Below are positions 47,010 to 49,220 of a stretch of 49,220 bases of DNA, in pieces; position 1 is the first letter of the stretch, and the number at the start of each line of letters is the position of its first letter. The notes beneath the pieces are model-generated. The model ran no database searches. It was not told the origin of the DNA and saw only the letters and a program-made list of their open reading frames with translations. The translations under genes were made by a program, and so were the position numbers. This stretch comes from Hyphomonadaceae bacterium (GTDB taxonomy: Bacteria > Pseudomonadota > Alphaproteobacteria > Caulobacterales > Aquidulcibacteraceae), in the NCBI GenBank assembly GCA_021731815.1, contig JAKFWO010000017.1:1-49220 (forward strand), written 5' to 3'.

Positions 47010-47462
47010 ATGAGTTTTTCCAACCGTCCACGGGGCTGGCATTTCGACGAAATCCCGCAGAATTTCGTCCATCATTATGGCGGGGTTGAAATCGAGGCCG
47101 GCGACATCGCCTTGTTTCACGGTCAGTTCGGGCCCTATCTGCCGATGCGGATGCCCGACACCGCCGATCCTGAACGCGGCCCCCCCGCCGCCCAGGCCCA
47201 TATCTATGCGCTGTGGACGCGCATGTTATGGACCGAGACCGGCGATTGGCCGGTGCTGCGCCGGCTGGGTCAGGATGCCCTGCGCTATTTCGCGCCCGTC
47301 CATGCCGGGGATCGGCTGGGCGCACGCATGAGCTTTGTGGGCAAGGACGATATCGGCCCCGATCGCGGCATCCTGATTGCCATGCATGAACTGACCCGGC
47401 AGGACGGCACGCTGGTCATGAGCGTGATGACGCGCACCGTACTGGCCAAATCTCCTGTCTGA
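47010..47462 (+). CDS. MaoC-like hotdog-fold protein
   Basis: 150 residues from ATG 47010, preceded by AAAGGA. The pattern (IEAGDIALFHGQFGPYLPMR early, then RYFAPVHAGDRLGARMSFVGKD and GTLVMSVMTRTVLA) resembles MaoC/R-specific enoyl-CoA hydratase or FAS1-like dehydratase hotdog domains. The usual catalytic Asp...His pair of hydratases is not evident, so activity is uncertain. A role in acyl-CoA metabolism is inferred only from the fold. Neighbours give no further clue. Confidence 0.6.
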   Translation: MSFSNRPRGWHFDEIPQNFVHHYGGVEIEAGDIALFHGQFGPYLPMRMPDTADPERGPPAAQAHIYALWTRMLWTETGDWPVLRRLGQDALRYFAPVHAGDRLGARMSFVGKDDIGPDRGILIAMHELTRQDGTLVMSVMTRTVLAKSPV

Positions 47463-47521
47463 GCGTTTCCTTGCGTTCTGCTGGCGGGTAATTTTCGTTC
47501 GATTCTGCTTTGGAACCCGCC

Positions 47522-49111
47522 ATGTCCCCCTCGCCTGCCCTCACACCCGTCGCGCCGCCCCATGAGCGCCTGCTGATCGTCGATTTCGGCAGCCAGGTGA
47601 CGCAATTGATCGCCCGCTTCTGCCGCGAGTCCGGGATCTATTGCGAGATCCATCCCTTCCACCGGGTCGATGCCGGATTTCTCGCGGGCTTTGCACCGAG
47701 GGCGATGATCCTGTCGGGCGGGCCGGCCAGTGTCCATGAGGCGGGCAGCCCGCAGGCCGATCCCGCATGGTTTGTGGCGGGAATCCCCGTGCTCGGCATC
47801 TGTTACGGCCAGCAGGCCATGTGCGTGACGCTGGGCGGGCAGGCTTCGGCCTCGGCCCATCGCGAATATGGCCGGGCTGATATCGAGATCCTTGCCGATT
47901 CGCCGCTTCTGGCCGGGCTCGCGGCGCGCGGTGACAGCGAGCGGGTCTGGATGAGCCATGGGGACCGGGTCGAGGCCCTGCCGCCCGGCTTTCTGGCGCT
48001 GGCGCGCAGTCCTTCCGCCCCCTTCGCGGCGATAGGCGACCCGGGCCGCGGGTTTTACGGCGTGCAATTCCACCCGGAAGTTGCCCATACGCCGCGCGGA
48101 AGGCAGATCCTGCGCAATTTCACCCATGGAATTGCCGGATTTTCCGGCGATTGGAGCATGGCGGCCTTTCGCACCGAGACGATCGGCCGATTGCGCGCGC
48201 AGATCGGCCCGGATGCCCGGGTCCTGTGCGGATTGTCGGGCGGAGTAGACAGCGCAGTGGCTGCGATGCTTCTGCATAAAGCGATCGGCGCACGGCTGAC
48301 CTGCGTCTTTGTCGATACCGGATTGCTGCGCCACAACGAGGCCGCCGAAGTGGTCGGCCTGTTCCGCGACAGTTTTGGTATTCCGCTGGTGCATGTCGAG
48401 GCCGGGGAGGAATTTCTCGCCCGGCTGGAAGGCATCGCCGATCCCGAGACCAAGCGGAAGATCATCGGGGCCTGCTTCATCGATGTGTTTGAGCGCGAGG
48501 CCAATCAGCTCGGCGGGGCGGAATTCCTCGCCCAGGGGACGCTGTATCCTGACGTGATTGAAAGCGTGTCGCTGTCGGGCGGGCCATCGGTCACCATCAA
48601 AAGCCACCACAATGTCGGCGGCCTGCCGGCGCGGATGAAGATGAGGCTGGTCGAGCCCTTGCGCGAATTGTTCAAGGATGAGGTGCGCGCGCTGGGCCGA
48701 GAGCTTGGCCTGCCCGAGGCCTTTGTCGGGCGCCATCCCTTTCCCGGGCCAGGCCTCGCCATTCGCATGCCGGGCGCGATCGACCGCGAGGGGCTGGCCA
48801 TTCTGCGCGCGGCCGATGCCATTTACCTCGATGAAATCCGCAAGGCCGGGCTTTATGACACGATCTGGCAGGCATTTGCGGTGCTCTTGCCGGTGCGCAC
48901 AGTGGGCGTGATGGGGGATGCGCGCTCCTATGACCGGGTGCTGGCGTTGCGCGCTGTGACATCTGTGGATGGCATGACCGCGGAATATTTCCCGTTCGAG
49001 CACGAATTTCTGGGCAAGGTGGCGACCCGCATCATCAACGAAGTCAAGGGCATCAACCGCGTGGTCTATGACATCACCGGCAAACCGCCCGGCACAATCG
49101 AGTGGGAATGA
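47522..49111 (+). CDS. guaA: GMP synthase (glutamine-hydrolysing)
   Basis: 529 residues. It converts XMP to GMP with glutamine and ATP. The N-terminal class I amidotransferase domain has [15 protein letters not shown], the nucleophile cysteine in GICYGQQAM (about 93) and HPEV with the catalytic His. The ATP-pyrophosphatase domain has the P-loop [11 protein letters not shown] (near 238). The C-terminal dimerisation domain ends KPPGTIEWE, the family terminus. ATG 47522 is chosen; a TTG four codons upstream is in frame. Confidence 0.98.
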   Translation: MSPSPALTPVAPPHERLLIVDFGSQVTQLIARFCRESGIYCEIHPFHRVDAGFLAGFAPRAMILSGGPASVHEAGSPQADPAWFVAGIPVLGICYGQQAMCVTLGGQASASAHREYGRADIEILADSPLLAGLAARGDSERVWMSHGDRVEALPPGFLALARSPSAPFAAIGDPGRGFYGVQFHPEVAHTPRGRQILRNFTHGIAGFSGDWSMAAFRTETIGRLRAQIGPDARVLCGLSGGVDSAVAAMLLHKAIGARLTCVFVDTGLLRHNEAAEVVGLFRDSFGIPLVHVEAGEEFLARLEGIADPETKRKIIGACFIDVFEREANQLGGAEFLAQGTLYPDVIESVSLSGGPSVTIKSHHNVGGLPARMKMRLVEPLRELFKDEVRALGRELGLPEAFVGRHPFPGPGLAIRMPGAIDREGLAILRAADAIYLDEIRKAGLYDTIWQAFAVLLPVRTVGVMGDARSYDRVLALRAVTSVDGMTAEYFPFEHEFLGKVATRIINEVKGINRVVYDITGKPPGTIEWE

Positions 49112-49220
49112 TTCCGCGTCTCTCGCGGACTATCGTAAACGGTCAATAAATCCAACAAATACAATAGCTTGATAATGATTTTCGTTCGGTGTCCGTCGCC
49201 CTCTGTCGCGGGCCAACGGA
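49112..49220. other. AT-rich region after guaA with a Fur-box-like site
   Basis: The first bases form a small hairpin CCGCG-TCTCT-CGCGG (49114-49128) without a T-tract. The rest is clearly AT-richer than the window. TGATAATGATTTTCG (49170-49184) matches the 7-1-7 Fur core TGATAATnATTATCA in all but two positions, suggesting an iron-regulated gene just beyond the right edge. Confidence 0.5.

Noticed and set aside
49114-49128. Hairpin after guaA as terminator
   Set aside because: A 5-bp stem without a following T-tract.

Overview
The window is a GC-rich (roughly 60-65%) stretch of an alphaproteobacterial chromosome. Signs of this are the divergent sdhE-mfd / recG / DUF502 block, xerC divergent from priA, a folate-dependent TrmFO, the DUF1285 - CoA-pyrophosphatase pair, the hisC-tyrA pair and three TonB-dependent receptors. 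Nearly everything is housekeeping. There is no phage, transposon, CRISPR array or obvious island. I cannot name the genus; an aerobic, TonB-receptor-rich heterotroph fits best.

Layout. (1) 1-6260: a possible carbohydrate uptake/sensing locus. A HexR/RpiR-type regulator is followed 2 bp later by a full-length glycogen branching-enzyme homologue that has lost its catalytic residues, and then by the first codons of another gene running off the left edge. A large Xanthomonas/Caulobacter-type TonB receptor is divergent from them. Near-identical palindromes GTAGYAAAACTAC lie in front of the regulator and in front of the receptor. (2) 6383-15821: a radical SAM/SPASM protein, asd, mfd and sdhE on the minus strand, then recG (+) overlapping tail-to-tail with a DUF502 membrane protein. 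(3) 16068-21314: ligA - DUF1285 - NUDIX (overlapping genes), an RluF-like pseudouridine synthase and rarD, all plus strand. (4) 21355-25419: a TonB receptor gene broken by a 2-base insertion, and an MFS exporter. (5) 25624-30845: lpdA, a small lipoprotein, ihfB, glutamine-dependent nadE and tRNA-Ala(GGC). (6) 30916-36285: xerC, priA, trmFO and a cupin protein. (7) 36709-41925: dnaK-dnaJ, then a ZnuD-like zinc receptor on the minus strand behind a near-perfect Zur box. (8) 42147-49111: a gamma-glutamyltransferase-family protein, an isolated atpC, hisC-tyrA, a MaoC-like hotdog protein and guaA. A Fur-box-like site lies at the right edge.

Three points stand out. First, the regulator / dead branching enzyme / receptor locus with matched operators is the best candidate for something undescribed: a GlgB fold retained without catalysis, next to a regulator whose sugar-phosphate (SIS) motifs are also degenerate. 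Second, PriA has lost three of the four cysteines of one zinc site while the other site is complete. Third, five intergenic gaps carry short tandem arrays with unrelated units of 10, 16, 12, 14 and 13 bp, several ending within 30 bp of a start codon. They look like independently arisen, length-variable promoter/leader repeats. The calls rest on reading the sequence and on remembered family motifs; no database search was run.
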